A stretch of 64,000 nt of DNA, from contig CADAHL010000002.1 in assembly GCA_902787755.1 (NCBI GenBank), positions 57,878 to 121,877 on the forward strand, read 5' to 3'. Shown one piece after another: positions 8,610-15,398 of this stretch; position 1 is the first letter of the stretch; every line of letters begins with the position of its first letter. This DNA comes from Oscillospiraceae bacterium. GTDB taxonomy: Bacteria > Bacillota > Clostridia > Oscillospirales > Oscillospiraceae. The notes beneath the pieces were generated by a model that was not told the origin of the DNA, searched no databases, and saw only the letters and a program-made list of their open reading frames with translations. A program made the translations under genes and the position numbers.

Positions 8610-9602
8610 ATGAAGGCTAAGAAAAAACCGGGACTGGGCGGGATTCTCCTGCGGATCCTGGCGCTGGTATTGCTGTTTCTGCTGGTCATGTGGGGGATAC
8701 CCATGACCGAGACGGCCGACAGGACCGCGGTTCCCGATTCGGCGGACTGGATGGGCAAGCTGCCCGATGAAATGCCGCTGAATGCCATCGTGATCCCGGG
8801 GACCCATGACAGCGGCACTCAATACGTGCAGTTGGCCTTTTTCTCCAAATGCCAGGCCCTGAGTATCGGCAGTCAGCTGGAGGCCGGGTTCCGGTATCTG
8901 GATATCCGGCTGAGCGTGGACGGAGAGAGAATGCGTCTGAAGCACGGCTTTACCGACTGCAAAACCGGGCCCATGCCCTGGAGCGCCGCTCTCAGTCTGG
9001 AGGACGTGCTGCGCCAATGCTATACCTTCCTGGCCGAGCACCCGACGGAGACCGTGATCTTTGCCGTCAAGCAGGAACACGGAGACGAGAGCGTGGAACA
9101 GTTTGAGCGCTGCCTGGATGGGATCATCGGGCAGGAGCCGGAGTTCTGGCTATTCACCGATTCCATCCCCACCCTGGGGCAAGCCCGGGGCAAGCTGGTG
9201 CTGCTGCGGCGCTATGAGGACGCGGCGGGACTTGGCGAGCGCAGCGGGATCCCGCTGCTGTGGCCCAATCAGAACGGCTATGAGGATCCCACACTGAACA
9301 CCGCCATGACCGATCAGGGTGCCTACCGCCTCTGGGTGCAGGACCGCTATGAGTATGATGCAGGGGAGAAGTGGGAGGCCTTCCGGGCCGGACTGCGGGA
9401 GGATCAGATCGGATCCGGGGATCTGGCGATCCACTTTCTCAGCACCAAGGGCCATGCCGCCTACGGTCATCCCTTCGCTTTTGCCGGAAAGCTCAATCCG
9501 GAACTCATGGACTATGAGCTGCTGCCCGGCAGCGGCTGGGTGATCGTGGACTTTGCCTCGGCGCTCCTGGCGGAGCACATCTACACGGCCAATTTCGCCT
9601 GA
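8610..9602 (+). CDS. PI-PLC X-domain-like phosphodiesterase, membrane-anchored
   Basis: 330 residues. A basic N-terminus and one hydrophobic helix (about 11-31) precede a bacterial phosphatidylinositol-specific phospholipase C-like barrel. His66 lies in VIPGTHDSG, Asp98 and Arg100 in YLDIRLS and His112 in KHGF; these match the catalytic His/Asp/Arg/His set of the family. The active domain would sit outside the membrane. Substrate could be phosphatidylinositol, a glycosyl-PI or another phosphodiester, and cannot be fixed from sequence. A CAGGAGGAAG site lies upstream, 15 nt after the esterase gene. Confidence 0.8.
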   Translation: MKAKKKPGLGGILLRILALVLLFLLVMWGIPMTETADRTAVPDSADWMGKLPDEMPLNAIVIPGTHDSGTQYVQLAFFSKCQALSIGSQLEAGFRYLDIRLSVDGERMRLKHGFTDCKTGPMPWSAALSLEDVLRQCYTFLAEHPTETVIFAVKQEHGDESVEQFERCLDGIIGQEPEFWLFTDSIPTLGQARGKLVLLRRYEDAAGLGERSGIPLLWPNQNGYEDPTLNTAMTDQGAYRLWVQDRYEYDAGEKWEAFRAGLREDQIGSGDLAIHFLSTKGHAAYGHPFAFAGKLNPELMDYELLPGSGWVIVDFASALLAEHIYTANFA

Positions 9603-9614
9603 CGGAGGCCGGAT

Positions 9615-10187
9615 ATGAAACTGCTGATCACCGGGTTTGAACCTTTTGGCGGCGAGGAGCGCAACGCCTCCTGGGACGCGGTGGCCCTTCTGCCGGACCG
9701 GATCGGCCCCTGGGAACTGGACAAGCTCTGCCTTCCCGTGGTTTACGGCGAGGCCTTTCGGGTTCTGGCTCCGCATCTGGCGGAAAAGAGGCCCGACGCT
9801 GTGATCTGCGTGGGCCAGGCGGGCGGCAGGACGGCGATCACGCCGGAGCGGGTGGCCGTCAATCTTCGGGACGCCCGGATCCCGGACAACGCCGGGAATC
9901 AGCCCCGGGACGAGGCGGTGGAGCCCCAGGGTCCTGCGGCGTATTTTTCCACCCTGCCGGTCAGACAAATGACCGAGGCGATCCGGTCTGCCGGGATCCC
10001 GGCGGCGCTGTCCCTTTCGGCGGGCGCCTTTGTGTGCAACGATCTGTTCTATCTGCTGATGCATTCTCTGGCGGGAAGCGGCGTTCCCGGCGGCTTTATC
10101 CACGTGCCCGCGGCAAAGGATCTGCCCCCGGATCAGACAGCCCGGGGACTTGCCCTTGCGATCCTGGCCATAAACCCTCAAAACTAA
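9615..10187 (+). CDS. pcp: Pyroglutamyl-peptidase I
   Basis: 190 residues, slightly shorter than the usual 200-215. The N-terminal MKLLITGFEPFGG is diagnostic. The catalytic Glu78 lies in ITPERVAVN, Cys141 in GAFVCNDLFY and His163 in GFIHVPA, completing the Cys/His/Glu triad. It removes N-terminal pyroglutamate from peptides in the cytosol. A GGAGG site lies upstream, 12 nt after the PI-PLC-like gene; the shared operon suggests scavenging of host or dietary material, which is inference. Confidence 0.93.
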   Translation: MKLLITGFEPFGGEERNASWDAVALLPDRIGPWELDKLCLPVVYGEAFRVLAPHLAEKRPDAVICVGQAGGRTAITPERVAVNLRDARIPDNAGNQPRDEAVEPQGPAAYFSTLPVRQMTEAIRSAGIPAALSLSAGAFVCNDLFYLLMHSLAGSGVPGGFIHVPAAKDLPPDQTARGLALAILAINPQN

Positions 10188-10229
10188 CAAACGGACGATC
10201 CCAAAGCCGGGATCGTCCGTTTGTTAGTT
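10182..10229. terminator. Bidirectional terminator between convergent genes
   Basis: A perfect 21-bp inverted repeat with a 6-nt loop (AAAGCC). The left arm overlaps the stop codon of pcp. It can end transcription of pcp on the plus strand and of the DUF3783 gene on the minus strand. Confidence 0.9.
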
Positions 10230-10240
10230 AGTTAGGGAGG

Positions 10241-10648
10241 CTATTGCCGATGGGGACTGTTTTTCGGCGCGTCCTTCGGGCTGAGTCTGCTCATGGCCTC
10301 GTGTTCCGCGCTCAGCTCGCGATGGAGCCGGAAGGAGGACCAGCGGGAATTGGTCTCAGTGACGACGGCCTTCAGAGCCACAGGAACACGGTTCTGCCTG
10401 AGAGCGCCCAGAAGGGCGTTAAACTGAGCGGAGCTCAGACCGAACATCACCAACATCTCATCATGAAAAGCCTCCCGGGAGCCCTCCTGAGGCTCAGGAG
10501 AGACCTCAAGACCCAGAAGGGAACCCACCGGTGCGGAGAATTCCTCCTGCTGGACCTCACGCAGCCCGATCCCCAGCTTGAAGAGAATGAACTTGATCTT
10601 CCCCAGCTTTTCTCTCTGACGGATATTGTAAAGCAATACGGTTGCCAT
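10241..10648 (-). CDS. DUF3783 family protein
   Basis: 135 residues, no signal peptide or membrane segment. It has the DUF3783 pattern: VLLYNIRQREKLGKIKFILFKLGIGLR at the start and a GLLGLE-type motif mid-domain, followed by an alpha-helical region ending RLHRELSAEHEAM. The family is common in Clostridia and has no known function. It has its own promoter just upstream and a very short leader. The minus-strand D-lyxose isomerase gene ends 63 nt before it. Confidence 0.75.
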   Translation of the reverse strand: MATVLLYNIRQREKLGKIKFILFKLGIGLREVQQEEFSAPVGSLLGLEVSPEPQEGSREAFHDEMLVMFGLSSAQFNALLGALRQNRVPVALKAVVTETNSRWSSFRLHRELSAEHEAMSRLSPKDAPKNSPHRQ

Positions 10649-10666
10649 GTATCATCACCCGGGAAA

Positions 10667-10695
10667 AGTATATCGCAAAACGTCGGCGCTGGCAA
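10667..10695 (-). promoter_or_regulatory. Promoter for the DUF3783 gene
   Basis: On the minus strand, TTGCCA (10690-10695), a 17-nt spacer and TATACT (10667-10672). The start site would be about 12 nt before the ATG, giving an almost leaderless mRNA. Confidence 0.65.
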
Positions 10696-10711
10696 GAGCG
10701 GGTTCGGAGGC

Positions 10712-11398
10712 TTACGGGGCGTCCGGATACTCGGTGCAGAGCAGCCGGTAGGGCGGCTCGTCCTCTTCAATCTCCGGAAACCGGCCCACCGGCTCCAGAA
10801 ACCGGTTGTCGGTGCTGTCATCATTGCACTGGCTGACCTCGCCCAGCAGCACGGGACCGGTTCCGGCTTCCACGGTAAAATCATGGTACAGACGGGGCGT
10901 GATGCTGATGCTCTGGCCGGGGCAGAGCCGGATCCGGGTCCCCGGGGTCACGGAGAAAGTCCGCCCGTCCACGTGAACGGTTACGGGGGAGGACCGATCG
11001 GGCTGCTCCTGCTCGTCGGATGCGAAGACCCGGATCAGAACGACTCCGCCGCCCCGATTGATGATATCCTCCATTTTGAACCAGTGAAAGTGCATGGGGG
11101 AGTACTGGCCCTCCCGAAGATACAGCAGCTTTTCCGCGTATGGCTTGGGATACTTTTGCGGCTGATGCTGATTGCCGTTTCGCAGGGTGATGAGAGAAAA
11201 GCCCACCTCCTCAAAACGGCCCAGACCGTAGTCGGTAATGTCCCAACCCAGGCCGTTGTCCCGGATCTCGTCGTACTCGTGTCCCTTGGTCTGCCACTGT
11301 TCGGGAGTAAAATGACAGAAATCCGGCAGCGCGAAGCGGTATTCCCGGAGCATGTCCTCCATCTCCCGCAGGGCGGCGTTGATCTGACTTCGTTTCAT
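10712..11398 (-). CDS. D-lyxose isomerase (D-lyxose/D-mannose family)
   Basis: 228 residues, cupin fold. The N-terminus MKRSQINAALREMEDML and the metal-binding MHFHWFKMEDIINRGGG are characteristic of D-lyxose ketol-isomerases; a further His lies in RLYHDFTVEAG. These enzymes interconvert D-lyxose with D-xylulose (and often D-mannose with D-fructose) using Mn. The gene lies 14 nt downstream of a ROK-type kinase gene in the same direction, which supports a small sugar-use operon: kinase-like protein plus isomerase. No transporter lies alongside. Confidence 0.88.
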   Translation of the reverse strand: MKRSQINAALREMEDMLREYRFALPDFCHFTPEQWQTKGHEYDEIRDNGLGWDITDYGLGRFEEVGFSLITLRNGNQHQPQKYPKPYAEKLLYLREGQYSPMHFHWFKMEDIINRGGGVVLIRVFASDEQEQPDRSSPVTVHVDGRTFSVTPGTRIRLCPGQSISITPRLYHDFTVEAGTGPVLLGEVSQCNDDSTDNRFLEPVGRFPEIEEDEPPYRLLCTEYPDAP

Positions 11399-11412
11399 GG
11401 CGTGTCCCTTCC

Positions 11413-13128
11413 TTACGGTAAAGAATAGTAGATGGCCCCGACGGCCTGGCCAAATTGGGCTACCGTGGCGTCGGGCCGGGCAGCCAGCTGCCGCATCAGC
11501 GAGGTGTTGGCCAGGTCCCGGTCAGCCGCCCGGAGCGTGAGGCCGGTATTCTCCCCATCGAAGCCCTGGCACAGCAGCGCAAAACAGCGCGGAGAACGGA
11601 CGAAGCGTCCAAACAGCCAGCGGGTCTTCGGCCGGGGAGAGGCCAGGTATTCCATCTCCAGGCAGACCATGGCCAGGTTCTGCCCGATGCGCCGGAAAAT
11701 CTCCTCCGCAGCCGGATCGCCGGCCTCGGCTCTGGACATGAGATGCTCCAGGCAGGGCTTGCGCAGATCCCGGTCTCCGTCCGGGAGGACCAGAAGACCG
11801 TCCTGCTCCTCGGCAAAGCCGCGCAGCAGATCGGGATCCAGCTCCCAGGCCAGGCGGAAGGCGGCGGCCTGCCCCAGGTAGCGCCTGACGCCGCAGAGGC
11901 CGGAATTTTCGTTCTTTTTGCTCCGGAGATCCCTGGCGGGATATTCCCGGGAAGGATCCGCTCCCAAATCCAGCAGCAGATCGTACAGCTCCAGGGGGAT
12001 CTGAGGGATCCGGCCGTCGGCTGTCAGCCAGCCGGTGCCCAGATCGGTTCCCAGGGTGTGCGCGATCACGCCCTCCCGTACCGAGTCCGGGTCGTCCCCG
12101 AAGGACAGCTCCGCCGCTGCGGTAAAAGCGGCCATGCTGCCGTCGTTGCAGATATGGCAGTCCCCGCCCGGCCTGCACAACGCGAGGATCGGATCCCGAA
12201 GGCGGCCAAGCCTGGCAAACTCTGTTTCATAGGGGCGGGAAGGGTTCTCCCGCAGACCCTTGGTTTTCGGCGTCTCCCCGCCCAGAATCCGGTCTCCGAT
12301 CACAATATCCGGGAAGCTGACGCCAACCCCGTCCAGAAGGTTTGCCCGGTCCCCGAGAGAAGCCTCGGCGGCGATGACGGCCTGTTCCATCTGATCCAGA
12401 CCGGCATCCCGGCCCAGCGCCGCGGCCAGATCCGGCGGCAGAGACGCTGGGTCCCAGGCCAGGCAGACCCGCATCAGCCGAACAAGCAGCAGGATCGGAT
12501 CCAGGATCTGTACCGCGGTCGTATAAGAAGCGGGATCCCAGTCGAATTCCTTCAGGTAGGCCAGGCGGCCCGCCCGGGAGGCGGCCAGCTTGATATCGGT
12601 TCCGCCGATATCGATACCCACGCGGCATCCTTCGGCTGCCGCCATCACCCGGGAGCGGAGCCGTTCCGGCAGGCTGCCGGAATCCGGCGGGGAACAGGGC
12701 GGAAGGGGTGACCAAAGGGAAAACTCTTCCAACCGGAATCGAAAAGGGGCGGCCCCGATGGCGCTGCACAGGCGGTTGGCGATGTTGATCGGCTTGCCGA
12801 GGCCGGTTCGCTCCCCGCGCCTGACCTGAAACCGCTCGTCCAGGCGGGAGAACAGAGCAAGCTGCCCGGAGTCGGACGAGTCAAGGAAAACGGTCACTTC
12901 CCGGGCGCTGAAGACGGCCAGAGCATTAAACGCCGTGCTCAGAAAGATGCTTTCCGTGAGGGAAGGATCCTCCGGGACCAGAGGGCAGGCCAGATCCCGC
13001 AAGGAACCGTCCAAAAGCAGCAGGCGGAGAATCACCCGCCCGCTTCCCGCACGGCAGAGCAGAGACCGGCGAACCAGAGGAAGACAGCCGCGCTCGTCGG
13101 ACGGGGATGGCAATACGTCAAGTCTCAT
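11413..13128 (-). CDS. ROK-like sugar kinase/regulator with long N-terminal extension
   Basis: 571 residues, far longer than a normal ROK kinase (about 300). The phosphate-binding motif VGIDIGGTDIKLA begins near residue 165, and a second motif, LGTDLGTGW, lies in the middle of the kinase fold; HICNDGSMAAF supplies a catalytic-type Asp. The classic ROK zinc motif is not evident. The N-terminal about 160 residues form a separate domain that I do not recognise. ATG 13128 is preferred over an upstream ATG (13170) because AGGAGGAG sits 5 nt before it. The isomerase downstream suggests a carbohydrate role. Confidence 0.75.
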   Translation of the reverse strand: MRLDVLPSPSDERGCLPLVRRSLLCRAGSGRVILRLLLLDGSLRDLACPLVPEDPSLTESIFLSTAFNALAVFSAREVTVFLDSSDSGQLALFSRLDERFQVRRGERTGLGKPINIANRLCSAIGAAPFRFRLEEFSLWSPLPPCSPPDSGSLPERLRSRVMAAAEGCRVGIDIGGTDIKLAASRAGRLAYLKEFDWDPASYTTAVQILDPILLLVRLMRVCLAWDPASLPPDLAAALGRDAGLDQMEQAVIAAEASLGDRANLLDGVGVSFPDIVIGDRILGGETPKTKGLRENPSRPYETEFARLGRLRDPILALCRPGGDCHICNDGSMAAFTAAAELSFGDDPDSVREGVIAHTLGTDLGTGWLTADGRIPQIPLELYDLLLDLGADPSREYPARDLRSKKNENSGLCGVRRYLGQAAAFRLAWELDPDLLRGFAEEQDGLLVLPDGDRDLRKPCLEHLMSRAEAGDPAAEEIFRRIGQNLAMVCLEMEYLASPRPKTRWLFGRFVRSPRCFALLCQGFDGENTGLTLRAADRDLANTSLMRQLAARPDATVAQFGQAVGAIYYSLP

Positions 13129-13165
13129 AGGCTCCTCCTGACAGGGTAGGTTCGTTGTCGCTTCC

Positions 13166-13195
13166 ATCATAGCACTCCCGAAAGGGAACCGTCAA
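13166..13195 (-). promoter_or_regulatory. Promoter for the ROK/lyxose isomerase operon
   Basis: Minus strand TTGACG (13190-13195), 18-nt spacer, TATGAT (13166-13171), about 38 nt before the chosen start codon. Confidence 0.7.
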
Positions 13196-13204
13196 CAAGG
13201 TCTC

Positions 13205-13233
13205 TTGCCAGCAAAGCTCTGATGATGTAAAAT
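13205..13233 (+). promoter_or_regulatory. Promoter for the traX-like gene
   Basis: TTGCCA (13205-13210), 17-nt spacer, TAAAAT (13228-13233). It is divergent from the ROK promoter with only about 10 nt between the -35 boxes. Confidence 0.7.
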
Positions 13234-13257
13234 GAAAAACGGAAGGAAGGGATCCGG

Positions 13258-13938
13258 ATGGAGTTTTGGAAAAAGATACAGGTTCTGGATGGGACGAACC
13301 TCAAGCTGTTGGCTATGGGCTCCATGCTGATCGATCATATCGGGATGGTCCTGCTGCCGGGACATACCTGGCTGCGCATCGTCGGGCGTCTGGCCATGCC
13401 GATCTTTGCCTTTTTTGTGGCGGAAGGCTTTCTCCACACCCGCAGCAGATGGCGCTATTGCCTTCGGCTGGGCCTCTTCGGTCTCATCAGCGAGATCCCC
13501 TTTGACCTGGCGGTGATGAAGAAGATCAGCCTGGCGGATCAGAACATCATGTTTGCCTTCCTGCTGGCGGTAGGCGCAATGTGGAGTTATGAGTGGCTTC
13601 GCGAGCACGCCGGCCGCTGCGGATGGATCCTGGGCCTGGCTTCCGCGGCGGTGTTTGTTGCGGCCGGGAAGCTTCTTCGCGTGGACTACGGCTGGTTCGG
13701 AGTGGGACTTGTCTTTCTGTTATATCTTCTGCGGGAGCAGAACCGGGGCCTTCGCTGTGCCGGCGCGGCCGCCTATATTCTCTTCTTCCGCTCCAGGACC
13801 ATAGAAAGATACGCGGCGCTGTCCGCCATTCCTCTGCTCCTGTACAACGGAAAGCGGGGAGCGGACCTGCGATGGCTTTTCTATCTGTTCTATCCCGGCC
13901 ATCTGCTGGCGCTGGTCCTGCTCAAACAAATCCTGTAA
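13258..13938 (+). CDS. TraX family membrane protein
   Basis: 226 residues, almost entirely hydrophobic with about eight predicted membrane segments. It shows the TraX signature LKLLAMGSMLIDHIGMV, LRIVGRLAMPIFAFFVAEGF and LISEIPFDLA with following QNIMF. TraX acetylates F-pilin in plasmids, but chromosomal homologues in Firmicutes probably acylate other substrates; the exact acceptor is unknown. A GGAAGGAAGGG site precedes ATG 13258. It is a single-gene transcription unit with its own promoter and terminator. Confidence 0.85.
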   Translation: MEFWKKIQVLDGTNLKLLAMGSMLIDHIGMVLLPGHTWLRIVGRLAMPIFAFFVAEGFLHTRSRWRYCLRLGLFGLISEIPFDLAVMKKISLADQNIMFAFLLAVGAMWSYEWLREHAGRCGWILGLASAAVFVAAGKLLRVDYGWFGVGLVFLLYLLREQNRGLRCAGAAAYILFFRSRTIERYAALSAIPLLLYNGKRGADLRWLFYLFYPGHLLALVLLKQIL

Positions 13939-13945
13939 CACACAG

Positions 13946-13980
13946 ACAACCCATTCTCAATTTTGAGGATGGGTTGTTCT
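13946..13980 (+). terminator. Terminator after traX
   Basis: A 15-bp near-perfect stem (ACAACCCATTCTCAA with its complement, one G-U pair) closes right after the traX stop codon and is followed by TCTC. Confidence 0.7.
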
Positions 13981-14073
13981 CTATACGGCAGAAAAATACC
14001 AAATAATGGAACTATAACACCAAAAATGAGTAGAAAACTGTCCAAAGTGATAGTGGTCCGGATGGGAGAAAAC

Positions 14074-14082
14074 TGATACAAT
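14074..14082 (+). promoter_or_regulatory. Possible extended -10 promoter for the LuxR-type regulators
   Basis: TGATACAAT matches an extended -10 element (TGnTAnAAT type). No convincing -35 box lies 17 nt upstream. It sits about 40 nt before the response-regulator gene. Confidence 0.35.
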
Positions 14083-14121
14083 ACGAACAGAAAGAGCGGA
14101 GCCTCTGATAGAAGGGATGAA

Positions 14122-14784
14122 TTGGAAATGCAGGACATGATCCGGGTCGCCGTTGTGGACGATCAGAATATCTCCCGCAGTTTTTTTGAAATGTATGTAC
14201 GCAGCTCCAAACGATATGAGCTCATCGCAGCCCTGCCCAGTGCGGAGATGGCTGTTGACCTGGTGGAGCGGCAGCCGGTGGATCTGATCATTATGGATGT
14301 TCTCATGCGCTGGGGGCTGGATGGCCTGTCCGCTGCGGAGCGGATCAAGAAAGCGCATCCCGAGATCAAAATCATTCTGACGACCTCGACCTCCGAGACC
14401 AGCTGGGAGGAGAAGGCCAGAGAGATCGGCGTGGAGAGCTTCTGGTACAAGGAGTACGATGAGCAGTCTTTGCTGGAGATCATGGATCGGACGACAGAGG
14501 GAGAGCACATCTACCCGGAATCTCCGCCCGATCAGGAATTCGGCAGGATCCGCCGTTCGGATCTGACGGAGCGGGAATTAGAGGTCCTTCGGGAACTGAC
14601 CAACTGCCTGAGCAATGAGGAAATTGCGGGGAAGCTGTTTATCTCCGTGAATACCGTGCGTTTTCATATCCAGAACATGCTGAGCAAAACCGGATTTGAA
14701 AATCGCTTGGAGCTCGCGATGAACGCAAAAGCGCTCGGTCTGGTGGTAAGTGACGAAGATCGCACAAAAAACGCGAAACGGTAA
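14122..14784 (+). CDS. NarL/LuxR-family response regulator
   Basis: 220 residues. The receiver domain (residues about 6-120) has the acidic pair in VAVVDDQN, the phospho-acceptor Asp in DLIIMDVLM and the conserved Lys in FWYKEYDE. The LuxR-type HTH (about 150-210) reads LTERELEVLRELTNCLSNEEIA...ISVNTVRFHI. The start is ambiguous: TTG 14122 sits 5 nt after GAAGGG, while ATG 14128 is 11 nt after it. No histidine kinase gene is adjacent, so the partner lies elsewhere. It is followed by another LuxR-HTH gene. Confidence 0.85.
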   Translation: MEMQDMIRVAVVDDQNISRSFFEMYVRSSKRYELIAALPSAEMAVDLVERQPVDLIIMDVLMRWGLDGLSAAERIKKAHPEIKIILTTSTSETSWEEKAREIGVESFWYKEYDEQSLLEIMDRTTEGEHIYPESPPDQEFGRIRRSDLTERELEVLRELTNCLSNEEIAGKLFISVNTVRFHIQNMLSKTGFENRLELAMNAKALGLVVSDEDRTKNAKR

Positions 14785-14817
14785 GAGGAACCATGATCAG
14801 GGAAAGGAGGCACCGGG

Positions 14818-15333
14818 ATGACGATCCAATTTCGCCCCTCCAGTCTGCATGACCGATTTTCCTTGTTGAAGCTTGAATCCGGTACTACCAACTCCCAGGT
14901 ATCACAGGCTGCAAGCATCCCGGAGTGGATCCTGGCCGGAATCGATCAGGCGTCTCTGTCGGCGGCGGAGGATCAGGTGCTGCTGCGACTGTGCCGGTTT
15001 TTCGGGGTATCCATGGAATTTCTTCTGGGCTATGACGAGGAAGCGGATGGCAGACGCAGGATAGGACCGGATGTGCGCGGAAAAGAGAATGAAAAGCAAG
15101 GCGGTGAGACGCCCAAGAGCCTGCGAATCTCGTCCGGAAGTCCTCTGACAAAACGGGAAATGGATGTTCTGAAGGAACTGATGAACGGGCTGAGCGATGA
15201 GAGCATTGCCCAGACCCTGGGAATCAAGGTCAGTACGGTTCGATGTCATGTGAAGCACCTGTTGGAGAAGACCGACCAGCCTTCCCGAACGGCCCTGGCG
15301 GTCCAGGCGCTGAAAAGTGTAATGCAGAAATAA
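14818..15333 (+). CDS. Two-headed regulator: XRE-like N-terminus plus LuxR-type HTH
   Basis: 171 residues. Residues about 5-75 resemble an XRE/Cro-like helix-turn-helix ending LCRFFGVSMEFLLGYDEE. A charged linker (about 76-105) leads to a LuxR/GerE HTH (about 108-168): LTKREMDVLKELMNGLSDESIA and GIKVSTVRCHVKHLLEK. There is no receiver domain, so phosphorylation control is not expected. It starts 33 nt after the response regulator, behind GGAAAGGAGG. The two LuxR domains are similar, suggesting joint or competing control of shared sites. Confidence 0.78.
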   Translation: MTIQFRPSSLHDRFSLLKLESGTTNSQVSQAASIPEWILAGIDQASLSAAEDQVLLRLCRFFGVSMEFLLGYDEEADGRRRIGPDVRGKENEKQGGETPKSLRISSGSPLTKREMDVLKELMNGLSDESIAQTLGIKVSTVRCHVKHLLEKTDQPSRTALAVQALKSVMQK

Positions 15334-15345
15334 ACGCCCTCAGAC

Positions 15346-15394
15346 AAACCCAAAGGCCCCTGTCCGAAGCAATCGGACAGGGGCCTTTGGGTTT
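15346..15394. terminator. Bidirectional terminator between LuxR gene and kinase operon
   Basis: A perfect 22-bp stem with a 5-nt loop (AGCAA), bounded by AAAC and GTTT. It separates convergent genes and marks the 3' end of the long minus-strand signalling/export operon. Confidence 0.9.
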
Positions 15395-15398
15395 GGGT

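Noticed and set aside
6585-9080. An 831-codon minus-strand frame
   Set aside because: Antisense to the carboxylesterase and PI-PLC-like genes with intact catalytic motifs on the plus strand.
10244-11428. A 394-codon plus-strand frame
   Set aside because: Covers DUF3783 and D-lyxose isomerase in antisense; no start signal or domain.
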